From: Chitinophaga lutea
GTDB lineage: Bacteria; Bacteroidota; Bacteroidia; Chitinophagales; Chitinophagaceae
Length of the DNA: 64,000 nucleotides
Reading direction: 5' to 3'
Assembly: GCF_003813775.1 (NCBI RefSeq)
Contig: NZ_RPDH01000002.1
Location: forward strand, 1,798,001-1,862,000
The position numbers and the translations under genes are program-made. The notes under the pieces were generated by a model. That model had not been told where the DNA came from. It searched no databases and worked only from the letters and a program-made list of their open reading frames with translations. Below are positions 28,001 through 35,219 of the stretch, piece by piece (within the stretch, counting starts at the first letter, position 1; every line of letters starts with the position of its first letter).

Positions 28001-28457
28001 TGAATTCCTTCCCGCCCAGTTCTTCCACCGAATATCCCAGCGACTTCGTGGCCCGCCGGATGCCCAGCGCCGTTACCGTCACGGCGCCCAGTTCCCTGGT
28101 TTTGTCTTTCAGCACTACCGACAGCGACAGCCGGGTGGTTTCATTCACCTGGTAATTCCGCAGCGTATCCTTGATATACCCCACGTGTGAAAACACAAAA
28201 TAATAAGGCCCGCCGGCCGGGATCCTGGAGAGGGAGAACACGCCTTTGTCGTTGGTGATGGTGCTGGCCAGCGCTTTGCCTGTTTCGGAAAACAGCTCCA
28301 CCGCCACCCCTTCCAGCGCCTGCATCGACTCGTTGCGCACAATGCCCGCGGCAGACGGCGCGACGGTCTGGGCGGGCGCAACGGCCGGCAGGAAGAGCAG
28401 CAGGCAAACGGCCCGGGGCGCGTACCGGTGCATTGACAATCGGAATACAGCTCGCAT
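25011..28457 (-). CDS. SusC/RagA-family TonB-linked outer membrane receptor
   Basis: 1148 residues from the start at 28457 (MRAVFRLSMHRYAPRAVCLL), which places a signal peptide first; 13 more codons are open upstream, and Met8 of this reading is another option. A carboxypeptidase-like domain (IVRNESMQALEGVAVELF), a plug with LFVIDGVPL and LYGSRAGNGVVLITTK, and a large barrel are visible. No STN domain is present despite the ECF/FecR pair upstream, so signal transfer from this receptor would be unusual. It is 76 bp behind fecR and 11 bp before susD. Confidence 0.92.
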   Translation of the reverse strand: MRAVFRLSMHRYAPRAVCLLLFLPAVAPAQTVAPSAAGIVRNESMQALEGVAVELFSETGKALASTITNDKGVFSLSRIPAGGPYYFVFSHVGYIKDTLRNYQVNETTRLSLSVVLKDKTRELGAVTVTALGIRRATKSLGYSVEELGGKEFNRVAQENFLNAMSGKLAGVTINSTGAPGSSVSMIIRGATSLSSDNQPLFVIDGVPLANTLNNISEIGSNNKVDYGNAISDINMDNIESVTVLKGPSAAALYGSRAGNGVVLITTKTGRKVDRLTVNASQNVVFDIPYKFLNWQTKFGPGQFSAIPVSRSGNLLTNPFGSIIQENIDATYGAQLDMGYEEVQWNSPKDANGKPIPMPLVSHKNNAKNFVNTGITSTTAISLANNNNMLAYRMSYANMTNKGILPNTDLYRNALNLNSSLKVTQRVTLAANVDFSRSNSNNRAAGDRGTNPLQWVYSVSPHIDIRDLRNYWMPGQEGIQQRTQYNGVFNNPYFLAHEVNNGFVRDRVFGNIRADWAITSKLSLMVRYALDNYKEERETKIANSYLDSRNGAYGIINISNYERNADALLTYKDRFSDFDFSVSGGGNLRYQTGKNVTNASKPGTGLVVPGVYTLQNILPENLNFNSNTFEKGVHSVYGMLNLGYKGMVYLDVTGRTDWSSTLPDAEPYFYPSASLSLLVNEMAGITSQRINMIKVRGGVAKVGNDASPYQLTAVLSNAGAWGGIPRLSTSGTLLNPYLKPETATSYEGGIDVTLLNDRLRFSGTYYVVENENQIFSTKTPPSSGYSSKNINAGLLRSRGIELSLGGTPVQTKNWRWEVNANLTRNRTKIVSLTNDMPYYTLWEEARGGAWTYVGEDIGDIYDAALVTVKDEKSKYYGYPLLDNNGKWQAIDAQNTRNKIGNFNPDFILGAQTTLSYKNFTLSMTFDWRNGGDFVSQTYRYGEEHGNSQRFLDKLINPGNLRGQELADYLQRNANNMILVNGNYFPLVGGPTPEYNGYPFTYGSYTLPYGGVFIPGVRASGYDAQGNPTGYIENLGGPGTLTLPYAGSTTWSFTRAFLFPASYLKLREVSLAYELPASIAKIVRARNASFAVYSRNIILWTAAKIGIDPENAYQPAAAVQGSGIQFKQGIERYNVTPWSIPLGMKLNLTF

Positions 28458-28533
28458 TGTTTTGTTTTTTAGGGCAAATGATTCCCCGGCGCCCATTTGC
28501 GGGACGCAGGCAAGGAATTCATCACCAGTCTTG

Positions 28534-29559
28534 TTACGGTGTTATGTGAATCGTTTTATTATCGATGCGGATCGTCACATTGTTCAGTAATGCAATGGTG
28601 TTCAGGAAATCGGGCAGGGATTCTTTCTCACTGTTGAACACGCCGGTGAAATACATATTGTCCAGCGAGCCTTTTTCGTACCGCACTTTCATGCCATATT
28701 GCGCTTCAATCGTCTTAAACAGGCCGGTGAGCGGTTCGTTGCTGAACTCCAGCAATACGGCCGCTGGCGCAGCCGCCGCCACTTCCTCCACTGCCGGCGG
28801 GGCCACAGCCGGTTTGGGTTTCAGCGGTTCCAGGCGTACAGTTTGACGCAGGGCGTCATAATACAGTTTGTCGCCCGGTTTGAGGTACACCGGTTTGCCT
28901 GTGGCCGCAGCGGGGCGCACCACGACCTTTCCGCTGACCAGCTGCACCCATACTTTGCCGTTGCCTTCGTCCACGCTGAAAACGGTGCCCAGCGCCGTAG
29001 TGCCGAGCCTGCCCGCGAACACGGTGAAAGGTTTGCCGGCATTGCTCTTTACATGAAAAAGCGCCTTGCCCTGCAAATGCACTTCGCGGTCGGTTTCCCC
29101 GAATGGCCGGCGGTAATGCAGGCGCGCAGCGGGCTGCAGCTCTGCAACGGTACTGTCCGGCAACGTGATCCGCATCATGCGCGCAGTGCTGTTCACCACT
29201 TCTTCTTCAGGTATCGGTTCTGCTGTTGCTGCCAGCGTTTCCTGCGCGGGCGGGCGGCCGAGAAAATAAAATCCCGAGCCCGCGGCCAGTAAAAGCACCG
29301 CTGCGGCAGCGAGGCGGATGAATATGACGGGCCTGTTCCAGCGGCGGTGATAAGTCAGTTCTTCGATGGCATGCAGCATTTTTTCCGAATCGGCCGCCGT
29401 GAGGTGATCGGCCGCCTGGAAACCGTTCCAGCTTTCTTCCGTCAGGTATTTTTCCAGTTCCTGCGGATGTTCCAGGAAAAACGCGCGCACGATGGCCTTC
29501 TCCTTTTCGCTGGAGCCGCCGTTCAGGAACCTGTTGATGATGTCTTCAGAAACACGCAT
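28534..29559 (-). CDS. FecR-family anti-sigma factor
   Basis: 341 residues. A cytoplasmic N-terminal helical region (1-75), one membrane segment (about 78-100, VIFIRLAAAAVLLLAAGSGF) and a periplasmic FecR beta domain with VQLVSGKVVVRP. The C-terminal DUF4974-like domain (LLEFSNEPLTGLFKTIEAQYGMKV) resembles the STN fold that contacts receptors. It binds and controls the ECF sigma factor encoded 14 bp upstream. Confidence 0.92.
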   Translation of the reverse strand: MRVSEDIINRFLNGGSSEKEKAIVRAFFLEHPQELEKYLTEESWNGFQAADHLTAADSEKMLHAIEELTYHRRWNRPVIFIRLAAAAVLLLAAGSGFYFLGRPPAQETLAATAEPIPEEEVVNSTARMMRITLPDSTVAELQPAARLHYRRPFGETDREVHLQGKALFHVKSNAGKPFTVFAGRLGTTALGTVFSVDEGNGKVWVQLVSGKVVVRPAAATGKPVYLKPGDKLYYDALRQTVRLEPLKPKPAVAPPAVEEVAAAAPAAVLLEFSNEPLTGLFKTIEAQYGMKVRYEKGSLDNMYFTGVFNSEKESLPDFLNTIALLNNVTIRIDNKTIHITP

Positions 29560-29573
29560 ACTACATATTCGTT

Positions 29574-30128
29574 TTAGAACAAAAAATCCCTCACTGCCGC
29601 GGCATACATTAAAAACAGCAAAGCTTTCTTCAACTGGTGCACCGCGCGGAGAATATGGTTCTCCACCGTTCTGGGCGATATAGAGAGTTGTTCCGCAATT
29701 TTTTTATGGGAGAGCCCTTCGAAGCGGCTCATTTTAAATACATGCCTGCGCACGGGCGACAACTGTTCGATGCAGTGATATACCCGCTGAAGCTCTTCCT
29801 TTTTGGAGAGATCGAACTCCATGTGCAGCGCCGCCGATTCTTCCGTAAACAGGCCCATATGCCGGTCCTGCACGCTCTGCTTGCGCAGCAGGTCGATCAT
29901 GATGCTCCTGGCGATGCGGAATACCTGGAACGACAGCTCATAGTCGCCCGACAGCGATTCCTTTTTCTCCCAGAGTTTGATGAACGTCAGCTGCACCGTT
30001 TCCTCCGCGAGGTAAACGCTCTGGGTATGCTTCAGTACAAAAAAATAGAGCTTGTTATGGTACTGGTGGTATACCATTTTAAAAGCGGCTACATTCCCGT
30101 TCTTAATATCCTGTACGTTGCATTGCAT
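29574..30128 (-). CDS. ECF RNA polymerase sigma-70 factor
   Basis: 184 residues. Region 2 (AAFKMVYHQYHNKLYFFVLK, EETVQLTFIKLWEKKE) and region 4 (QLSPVRRHVFKMSRFEGL, KKIAEQLSISPRTVENHI) are both complete, in the arrangement of the Bacteroidota PUL-associated sigma group. It is followed by fecR and a susCD pair, which it presumably activates when FecR releases it. A small lipoprotein gene ends 24 bp upstream on the same strand, so the two may share a transcript. Confidence 0.92.
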   Translation of the reverse strand: MQCNVQDIKNGNVAAFKMVYHQYHNKLYFFVLKHTQSVYLAEETVQLTFIKLWEKKESLSGDYELSFQVFRIARSIMIDLLRKQSVQDRHMGLFTEESAALHMEFDLSKKEELQRVYHCIEQLSPVRRHVFKMSRFEGLSHKKIAEQLSISPRTVENHILRAVHQLKKALLFLMYAAAVRDFLF

Positions 30129-30152
30129 AAGCCATCGTAAAGTGAGCAGCGG

Positions 30153-30662
30153 TTATTTTTTTTCAAGTATCAGCGTCAGGGGCACGGATGCTACGTTGGG
30201 GATAGCGGCCGTGATGGAGATCTTCATGGAGGTATTGGTCACTTCATTGATCCAGTGCGGGTCGGGGTCTCCTTTTTTGGATTTGAGGAGCAGCACGGCG
30301 TCATAGATATCCAGCCTCCAGGTGCCTTCCTTACCGGTCACAGGCAGAATGAGGTCGGTACACCCTTCCACCTGCATGGTACTGTCTTTATTAAAATTGT
30401 ACACGTTGTTCTTGGTACAGGTAAAATACTGTCCGGCCGGCCCCAGCAACGGCGCGATGGTGATGATGCTGGTGCCCTGGGGGATGGTTTGCCCGCCAAA
30501 TTTCACAGATACTGCCAGCACCAGGTCTTTCTGGGCCCATTTGCCCGCCACCATCTCATACTTCCCCGACCCTGCCGGTTTGGAGTTTTTATCTTTTTTG
30601 CAGCCGGAGCAACAAAAAACCGATAATGCGCTGAAAGCGATAATTGCGACCGCAGATTTCAT
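30153..30662 (-). CDS. Small lipocalin-like lipoprotein of unknown function
   Basis: 169 residues from the start at 30662 (MKSAVAIIAFSALSVFCCSG). The lipobox SGC at about residue 21 predicts a lipoprotein. The mature part alternates strands and resembles lipocalin-like Bacteroidota lipoproteins: WAQKDLVLAV, YNFNKDSTMQVEG and GTWRLDIYDAVLLL. A start 25 codons upstream is open but would hide the signal. I cannot assign a ligand. It lies 24 bp upstream of the ECF sigma gene and might be its cargo or sensor. Confidence 0.75.
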   Translation of the reverse strand: MKSAVAIIAFSALSVFCCSGCKKDKNSKPAGSGKYEMVAGKWAQKDLVLAVSVKFGGQTIPQGTSIITIAPLLGPAGQYFTCTKNNVYNFNKDSTMQVEGCTDLILPVTGKEGTWRLDIYDAVLLLKSKKGDPDPHWINEVTNTSMKISITAAIPNVASVPLTLILEKK

Positions 30663-31310
30663 AACGATTATGAATAGTAAATTAAGGAAATAAACCGTGC
30701 TTTTATAATATTCGTTCGCCGGACAAAAACCCCTCACTGGTTAACAATTCGATAATACGGTGAACCGGGTTGACGTGCCGGAAACCGATCGGGGACTTTC
30801 AGATGAGCCCGTCAAACTTTTCCGAGTCACACATTTTTGTTTGTGTCGCATCGGCCATCCTTCTGTGATCCTCCTACGATCCCTTAGCGATTCTCCTGTG
30901 ATCCTCCTGCGATTCTCCTGTGGTGTCCACGACCCTGGCGGTTTTGACGGTGTTTGACAGGAGGATCACAGGAGGATCACAGAAGGATGGCAGGTTTCAG
31001 CCACATGCATGGCAACAACTATTTGATTGCCAATTAGTTCAAGGCACCATTTCTGGCAGGCCACGGAAAAGGAAAGAAAACGGAGCAAAATAAGACGCAG
31101 GATCAGATGACGGGGAGCAAGTGAGGGTACTGCTCAAACAGGGCACAAAACGCCGTAAAAAGCCGGATAATAGCAAACGCGGGGAAGAAGGGAGCATCCA
31201 CCTGAAAGATGCGGTTTACCGGTAAATGGTACCGGAATACGGCAAGCGGTTAACGTGTACAAAATACGCAGTCAAATCAAAACGGGAGCGCCCGGAAGGG
31301 CAAGGGGCGC
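30663..31310. other. Gene-free 650-bp stretch with an inverted repeat cluster
   Basis: No convincing frame on either strand. It holds the 11-bp-unit inverted repeat cluster at 30855-30990. The part at about 31040-31300 is purine-rich on the plus strand, without codon structure; I could not recognise a gene remnant in it. Confidence 0.55.
30855..30990. repeat. Inverted cluster of 11-bp tandem repeats
   Basis: The left half (about 30863-30928) is a run of degenerate 11-bp units: CTGTGATCCTC, CTACGATCCCT, TAGCGATTCTC, CTGTGATCCTC, CTGCGATTCTC. The right half (about 30959-30992) has the complementary units AGGAGGATCAC twice and AGAAGGATGGC. A 21-bp perfect inverted pair joins 30855-30875 to 30970-30990, and an alternative 17-bp pair joins 30893-30909 to 30958-30974. 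No gene is involved. Confidence 0.8.
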
Positions 31311-31312
31311 TC
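31282..31312 (-). terminator. Probable terminator overlapping the OsmC-YjdI stop codon
   Basis: GAGCGCCC and GGGCGCTC arms (31286-31293, 31305-31312) with an 11-nt loop, followed on the minus strand by CCGTTTTGATTT. The T-tract is imperfect. Confidence 0.5.
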
Positions 31313-31976
31313 AGCCCCCTGCAACACTATCAGGGCCTTTATCATTGTAAAAATATCTTAGCGCGCCGGAAGGGCAGCGCTTCACCTGTTCCACGATGCG
31401 CTCGGTAGTGGCGCCGCCGGCATTTATCCAGGGTTTGGCTTTTACGTCGAACACCTCGGGCAGCTGGCCCACGCAGCGGGCAGCGTGTTTGCAGAACTCG
31501 GGCTTCCACACGATGGTCACTTCCCCGTTGGTGTAGTGCAGCTTCTTTTCGATGTCCTCATCGCGGAAAACGAACGTGCGGAGTTTGATCTCACCTTCCA
31601 GTATGCGGGAAATGGGACAGGCCTTGGCAATCTCCAGCAGGCGGCTGCGCTTTTCCTCGTCTACATGACTGATGAATTTGATATCCCGGTCGATGACCGA
31701 CACGGTCTGATCGTTTTCCTTTTCCTGGTAAAAGTTCGCATTCACCGCGATTTCGGGAATGTCCCATCCCTTCCGGTCGATGTACATCCGCAGCGTGGCC
31801 AGCGTGCACGACGCCAGGGAAGCCATCAGCTGGGTGAAGGGATCGGGCCCGAGGTCTTTCCCACCGGAGCTTGGCGGCTCGTCGGCAATGAACGTCCCGT
31901 TGCGCCATGTAATCGTAACCTTGTATTTCTCCGTACCGATAGTGCCGTGAACCGGCTTTTCCAACTTATACTTCAT
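31311..31976 (-). CDS. OsmC-family protein fused to a YjdI-type 4Fe-4S mono-cluster domain
   Basis: 221 residues. Residues 1-135 form an OsmC/Ohr-like domain, with the reactive cysteines expected in MASLASCTLATL and AKACPISRIL, and peroxide or organic hydroperoxide reduction is the usual role. Residues 150-212 match the divergent ferredoxin YjdI: PEFCKHAARCVG and VKRCPSGALRY, with the family's CPSGAL ending. The same cysteine set is found in E. coli YjdI. A YjdJ-type acetyltransferase lies 11 bp upstream on the same strand, reproducing the E. coli yjdI-yjdJ pairing. The fusion may couple thiol peroxidase chemistry to an iron-sulfur electron source. Confidence 0.87.
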   Translation of the reverse strand: MKYKLEKPVHGTIGTEKYKVTITWRNGTFIADEPPSSGGKDLGPDPFTQLMASLASCTLATLRMYIDRKGWDIPEIAVNANFYQEKENDQTVSVIDRDIKFISHVDEEKRSRLLEIAKACPISRILEGEIKLRTFVFRDEDIEKKLHYTNGEVTIVWKPEFCKHAARCVGQLPEVFDVKAKPWINAGGATTERIVEQVKRCPSGALRYFYNDKGPDSVAGG

Positions 31977-31987
31977 ACCGTAATTTT

Positions 31988-32293
31988 TTAAATTTTAACA
32001 TCATCATGCACAATCCGCTTCCATTCCGGGTGCCGCTTGATGTAAGCCAGCACGAACGGACAAAGCGGCACCAGTTTATCGCCCTGTTCCTCGATGTAAT
32101 GCAGCGTTTTTTCCACGATGGCATTGCCGGCGCCCCTGCCTTCGAGCGCTTCGGGCACTTCGGTATGTATCAGCGTGGTTTTGCCGGGCACATGCCGGTA
32201 AAGAATAAATGCGGTATGGCCGTCTATGACCAGTTCAAAACGGTGTTGGGCGGTGTTGTTCACCAGCGGGAGTGCCTCGTATTCTGCATGCAT
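31988..32293 (-). CDS. Small GNAT-fold acetyltransferase, YjdJ type (second copy)
   Basis: 101 residues. The acetyl-CoA loop ALEGRGAGNAIVEKTL and CPFVLAYIKRHPEW match the plus-strand paralogue at 10716 (LKGRGIASTLARHA, CPFVAKFVKEHPEY). It precedes the OsmC-YjdI fusion by 11 bp, so the two are probably one operon. In E. coli YjdJ also accompanies the YjdI mini-ferredoxin. The substrate is unknown. Confidence 0.88.
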   Translation of the reverse strand: MHAEYEALPLVNNTAQHRFELVIDGHTAFILYRHVPGKTTLIHTEVPEALEGRGAGNAIVEKTLHYIEEQGDKLVPLCPFVLAYIKRHPEWKRIVHDDVKI

Positions 32294-32396
32294 ATTTATC
32301 AGATTGACTGCGGTAATTTATCTTGTTTCCGCGAATGCACCAAAAATGGTGCGCCAACCCGTATCAGCATACGGGAGAATTTACAGGGAAGCAAAG

Positions 32397-33383
32397 TTAT
32401 TTTGAAACGACCATCGCCTTCAGCCGCTCTGTCAGGAAGATGCCCAGGCTGCCGTCTGCCTTCCGGTACACGAGGCAGGCGTCGAGCGAAGGTTCGCGGG
32501 CGAGCAGTTTTCTGCTTTCTTCGAACCCCATGGCGAGCAGCGCGGTATCGAAACCGTCTGCCGTGATGGCATCGGCAGCTACTACGGTAGCGCTTAAGAG
32601 GGAATCCGGTTTTGCAAGGCCGGTTTTGGGATGAATGATGTGCCGGTGGGTCTGACCGTTCTGCACATAAAAATTGCGGTAATTGCCGGCGGTAGCAATG
32701 GCGGCATCGTGAAGCCGCAGCTGTAATACTTCTTCGCCGGGCTGCGCGGGATTTTCAATGCTGACGGTATGGCTGCCGCGGCAGCGCAATTCACCGCCCA
32801 CTTCGGCCACGTACGCCTGCACGCCCTGCGCTTCCAGCCACCGGGCCAGCACATCCACCGTATACCCCTGCGCAATGGCGTCGAAATCGAGGCGCACGCC
32901 GGGTTTGTTTTTGTGGACGGTTTCACCGTCGAAAGCGATGTAGCCGAAACCGACGTATTGCAGCAACGAATCCACCTGGTGCAGCCAGGGTTTGCCTGTT
33001 CTTCTGCCGTTACGGTAAGCCTCGGTGATGGGCGCCACCGTAGGGTCGAACGCGCCGTTGGTGGCGCGGTAAATTTCGGCGGAGCGTTGCAGTACGGGGT
33101 AAAAATGACCGGACTGAAACCGGAAGTCGTCGAACGCGTTAAAGGCGGACACTTCCGAATCAGTCCGGTAGGTTGACAAACACAGATCGAGGGCGGCCAG
33201 GATGGAATCCACCTGCCGGGAAAAATCCCGCTGCTGCCCATCGGTATATATCATATGCCAGGTGGTGCCCTGTGCGGCTCCTTCAATGCGGATGGCGGGC
33301 GACGGGCGGCTGCTGTCCGGCAACATCCCCCATGAGGAGAACGGCCATACCAGCGCCAGCGCTATCGTCCGCCAGGCATTCAT
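32397..33383 (-). CDS. ApbE-family FAD:protein FMN transferase
   Basis: 328 residues with an N-terminal hydrophobic leader, so it probably acts in the periplasm. ApbE motifs: GTTWHMIY, LSTYRTDSEVSAFN, GAFDPTVAPI, LDFDAIAQGYTVD, RHIIHPKTG and the metal-site segment ITADGFDTALLAMG. ApbE enzymes attach FMN to a Thr of a [ST]GA[TS] motif in exported flavoproteins. The start codon overlaps the stop of the upstream FAD oxidoreductase by 4 bp, and a protein with a TGAT motif is encoded one gene further upstream. It is the last gene of the susCD operon. Confidence 0.93.
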   Translation of the reverse strand: MNAWRTIALALVWPFSSWGMLPDSSRPSPAIRIEGAAQGTTWHMIYTDGQQRDFSRQVDSILAALDLCLSTYRTDSEVSAFNAFDDFRFQSGHFYPVLQRSAEIYRATNGAFDPTVAPITEAYRNGRRTGKPWLHQVDSLLQYVGFGYIAFDGETVHKNKPGVRLDFDAIAQGYTVDVLARWLEAQGVQAYVAEVGGELRCRGSHTVSIENPAQPGEEVLQLRLHDAAIATAGNYRNFYVQNGQTHRHIIHPKTGLAKPDSLLSATVVAADAITADGFDTALLAMGFEESRKLLAREPSLDACLVYRKADGSLGIFLTERLKAMVVSK

Positions 33384-35218
33384 TGTTTGCCGGTATTGGT
33401 ATTCACCGCCTGTGCGGGTACTTCATCGTTCAGAATGCCTACCAGTTCCTTAAGGTGCTGTTCGTACACACCACGCGGGGAGGTTTTATATTTTTTTCCG
33501 AGGAAGGCGGCAAAACCCACCACTTCGCCCATCATCCCGCAGGTACGCATTACACGCGTACTGCCGAAGGCCACGTGCGTGGTGCTGATGTTACGCCCGG
33601 CCATGAACAGGTTGCTGATGTTCCGGGAATAGAGGCAGCGGTACGGAATGGTGTAAGGCGCCACGCGGATGTGCTTGGTGCTGGCGAAAAACTCCTGCCC
33701 TTCGAAATACTTGCTGTTCTTTTCGTTGGGGAAATGCAGGTCGATGGTCCAGGTGGCGGTCGCCGTCCCGTCCGGGTAACGTTTCCCTTCCTGGATGTCC
33801 ATCTGGGTGAGGATGTGATCGCCCAGGATGCGGCGCGATTCGCGTTTGCCGCCGATGTAAGCCACCCAGGCCAGCTGGCGTTTGGCGTATTTTTCGGGTT
33901 TGTTCTTTTTCAGGTACGACCAGTTGCCGTAGATCGCACGCAGGTTGTGGTCGCGGATCTTCTCCGCATCGGTGATGGTGTTGAAGTTACCAAAACCGGT
34001 TTCCCATTCCCAGTCGGAGCGGTCCTGGTCGATGTGATATTCATCGGAGAACTGCAAGGCCCAGGGCGTTTCAGGGAAAGAATTAACGGAATCCTTTTCC
34101 ACGGAAGCCCAGAGATTGGAAGTACCGAGCGTGAAACTGTCGGATTTTTCCGCAGCCAGCGATTCGCCTGTTTCCGCTTTGCTTTCACGGCCCATGCGGA
34201 AGTCGGCGCCCGCGAGGTAACCCACCGTACCGTCGCCGGTGCAATCGGAGAAGTAGGTGCCGCTGAAGCGCTGTTCCTTGTTGGTCATGATATTGCGGCC
34301 GATCACGGCAACGATGCGGTTGTTCTCTTTCTCCACTTTATGCACGTGGGTATTGAGGAACAGCGAAAGGTTCTTTTCCGCCTTGACGATCTGGATCTTG
34401 CGGTCGTCGCCATACTCAGCGCCGTCCGGGTGGCCGTTGCCGGGGTCGCCGTTGTCCATCTCGCGTACGATACGGCCGAGTTTGGGGTAATGATTTTTAT
34501 CGACGTCGCCTTTGAGGTGCACCCTTACTTCGGAACTGTTGTTACCGCCGAGCACGGGTCGGTCCTGGATCAGCGCGGTTTTCAGCCCGAGGCGCGCAGC
34601 ATTGATCGCCGCACAGGTGCCGGCGATGCCGCCGCCCACCACCACGAGGTCGTATTGCCCCGCATCCGCCACGTCCGATGACGTGTGCAGCGCTTTATTC
34701 CGGAATGCGTTGAGCTCTTTGAGGGTGTTCGGGGGCGTGAACTTCATTGCATCGGTGAACAGGATGGCGTCGCAACGGCCGTTGAAACCGGTGAGGTCTT
34801 TCATCACCAGCTGGGCGGACGTTTCTTTCACGTCCACCATCCCGGCGTCGTACCATTTCCATTCATCGGAGCCGTTCTCTCCGAACACTTTGCCCACCTG
34901 CTGCCCGTTGAGGTGCAGGGTGAATTTACCGGGACCGGTAGGGAACGGCGCCCAGTCTTTGGTACGCACCCACATGCGATATTTGCCCGGAGCGGGGAAC
35001 TGCACGGTGGTAGCCGCATCTTTCACGGGGCGGCCCATTCCGTGCGCCATCAGGTAGGAGGAGCCGATCACTACGAACGACTGTTGGTCTACCACCCAAC
35101 CGCCTTTCTGTTCAAACGATTCGGTTTCCACGTACACATGTTTCTGCGCATGCGCCGGGGCATTCATGAAAATTATCAGCAACATGCCTGTCACAAGGCG
35201 AATCCATCTTGCTTTCAT
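33380..35218 (-). CDS. Secreted FAD-dependent oxidoreductase with N-terminal beta-sandwich-like domain
   Basis: 612 residues. Signal peptide to about residue 24 (PAHAQKH). Residues 26-155 look like a carbohydrate-binding or golvesin-like beta domain (APGKYRMWVRTKDW, KFTLHLNGQQVG). The FAD domain begins at about 188 with YDLVVVGGGIAGTCAAINAA and GGNNSSE (224-230), as in Bacteroidota FAD_oxidored proteins often labelled xanthan-lyase-like. The catalytic substrate of this family is unproven. It sits between the TGAT protein (1 bp upstream) and ApbE (4-bp overlap). It has no TGAT motif of its own. Confidence 0.88.
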   Translation of the reverse strand: MKARWIRLVTGMLLIIFMNAPAHAQKHVYVETESFEQKGGWVVDQQSFVVIGSSYLMAHGMGRPVKDAATTVQFPAPGKYRMWVRTKDWAPFPTGPGKFTLHLNGQQVGKVFGENGSDEWKWYDAGMVDVKETSAQLVMKDLTGFNGRCDAILFTDAMKFTPPNTLKELNAFRNKALHTSSDVADAGQYDLVVVGGGIAGTCAAINAARLGLKTALIQDRPVLGGNNSSEVRVHLKGDVDKNHYPKLGRIVREMDNGDPGNGHPDGAEYGDDRKIQIVKAEKNLSLFLNTHVHKVEKENNRIVAVIGRNIMTNKEQRFSGTYFSDCTGDGTVGYLAGADFRMGRESKAETGESLAAEKSDSFTLGTSNLWASVEKDSVNSFPETPWALQFSDEYHIDQDRSDWEWETGFGNFNTITDAEKIRDHNLRAIYGNWSYLKKNKPEKYAKRQLAWVAYIGGKRESRRILGDHILTQMDIQEGKRYPDGTATATWTIDLHFPNEKNSKYFEGQEFFASTKHIRVAPYTIPYRCLYSRNISNLFMAGRNISTTHVAFGSTRVMRTCGMMGEVVGFAAFLGKKYKTSPRGVYEQHLKELVGILNDEVPAQAVNTNTGKQ

Positions 35219-35219
35219 A

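Noticed and set aside
30855..30990. Possible CRISPR array
   Set aside because: Units are 11 bp, degenerate, without spacers, and inverted halfway; no cas genes are present.
31226..31408. Small open frame on the plus strand in the gap before the OsmC-YjdI gene
   Set aside because: Low-complexity basic translation overlapping the 3' end of the minus-strand gene, with no family resemblance.
33173..34681. A 502-codon open frame on the plus strand
   Set aside because: Antisense to the FAD oxidoreductase and apbE genes; no domain seen.
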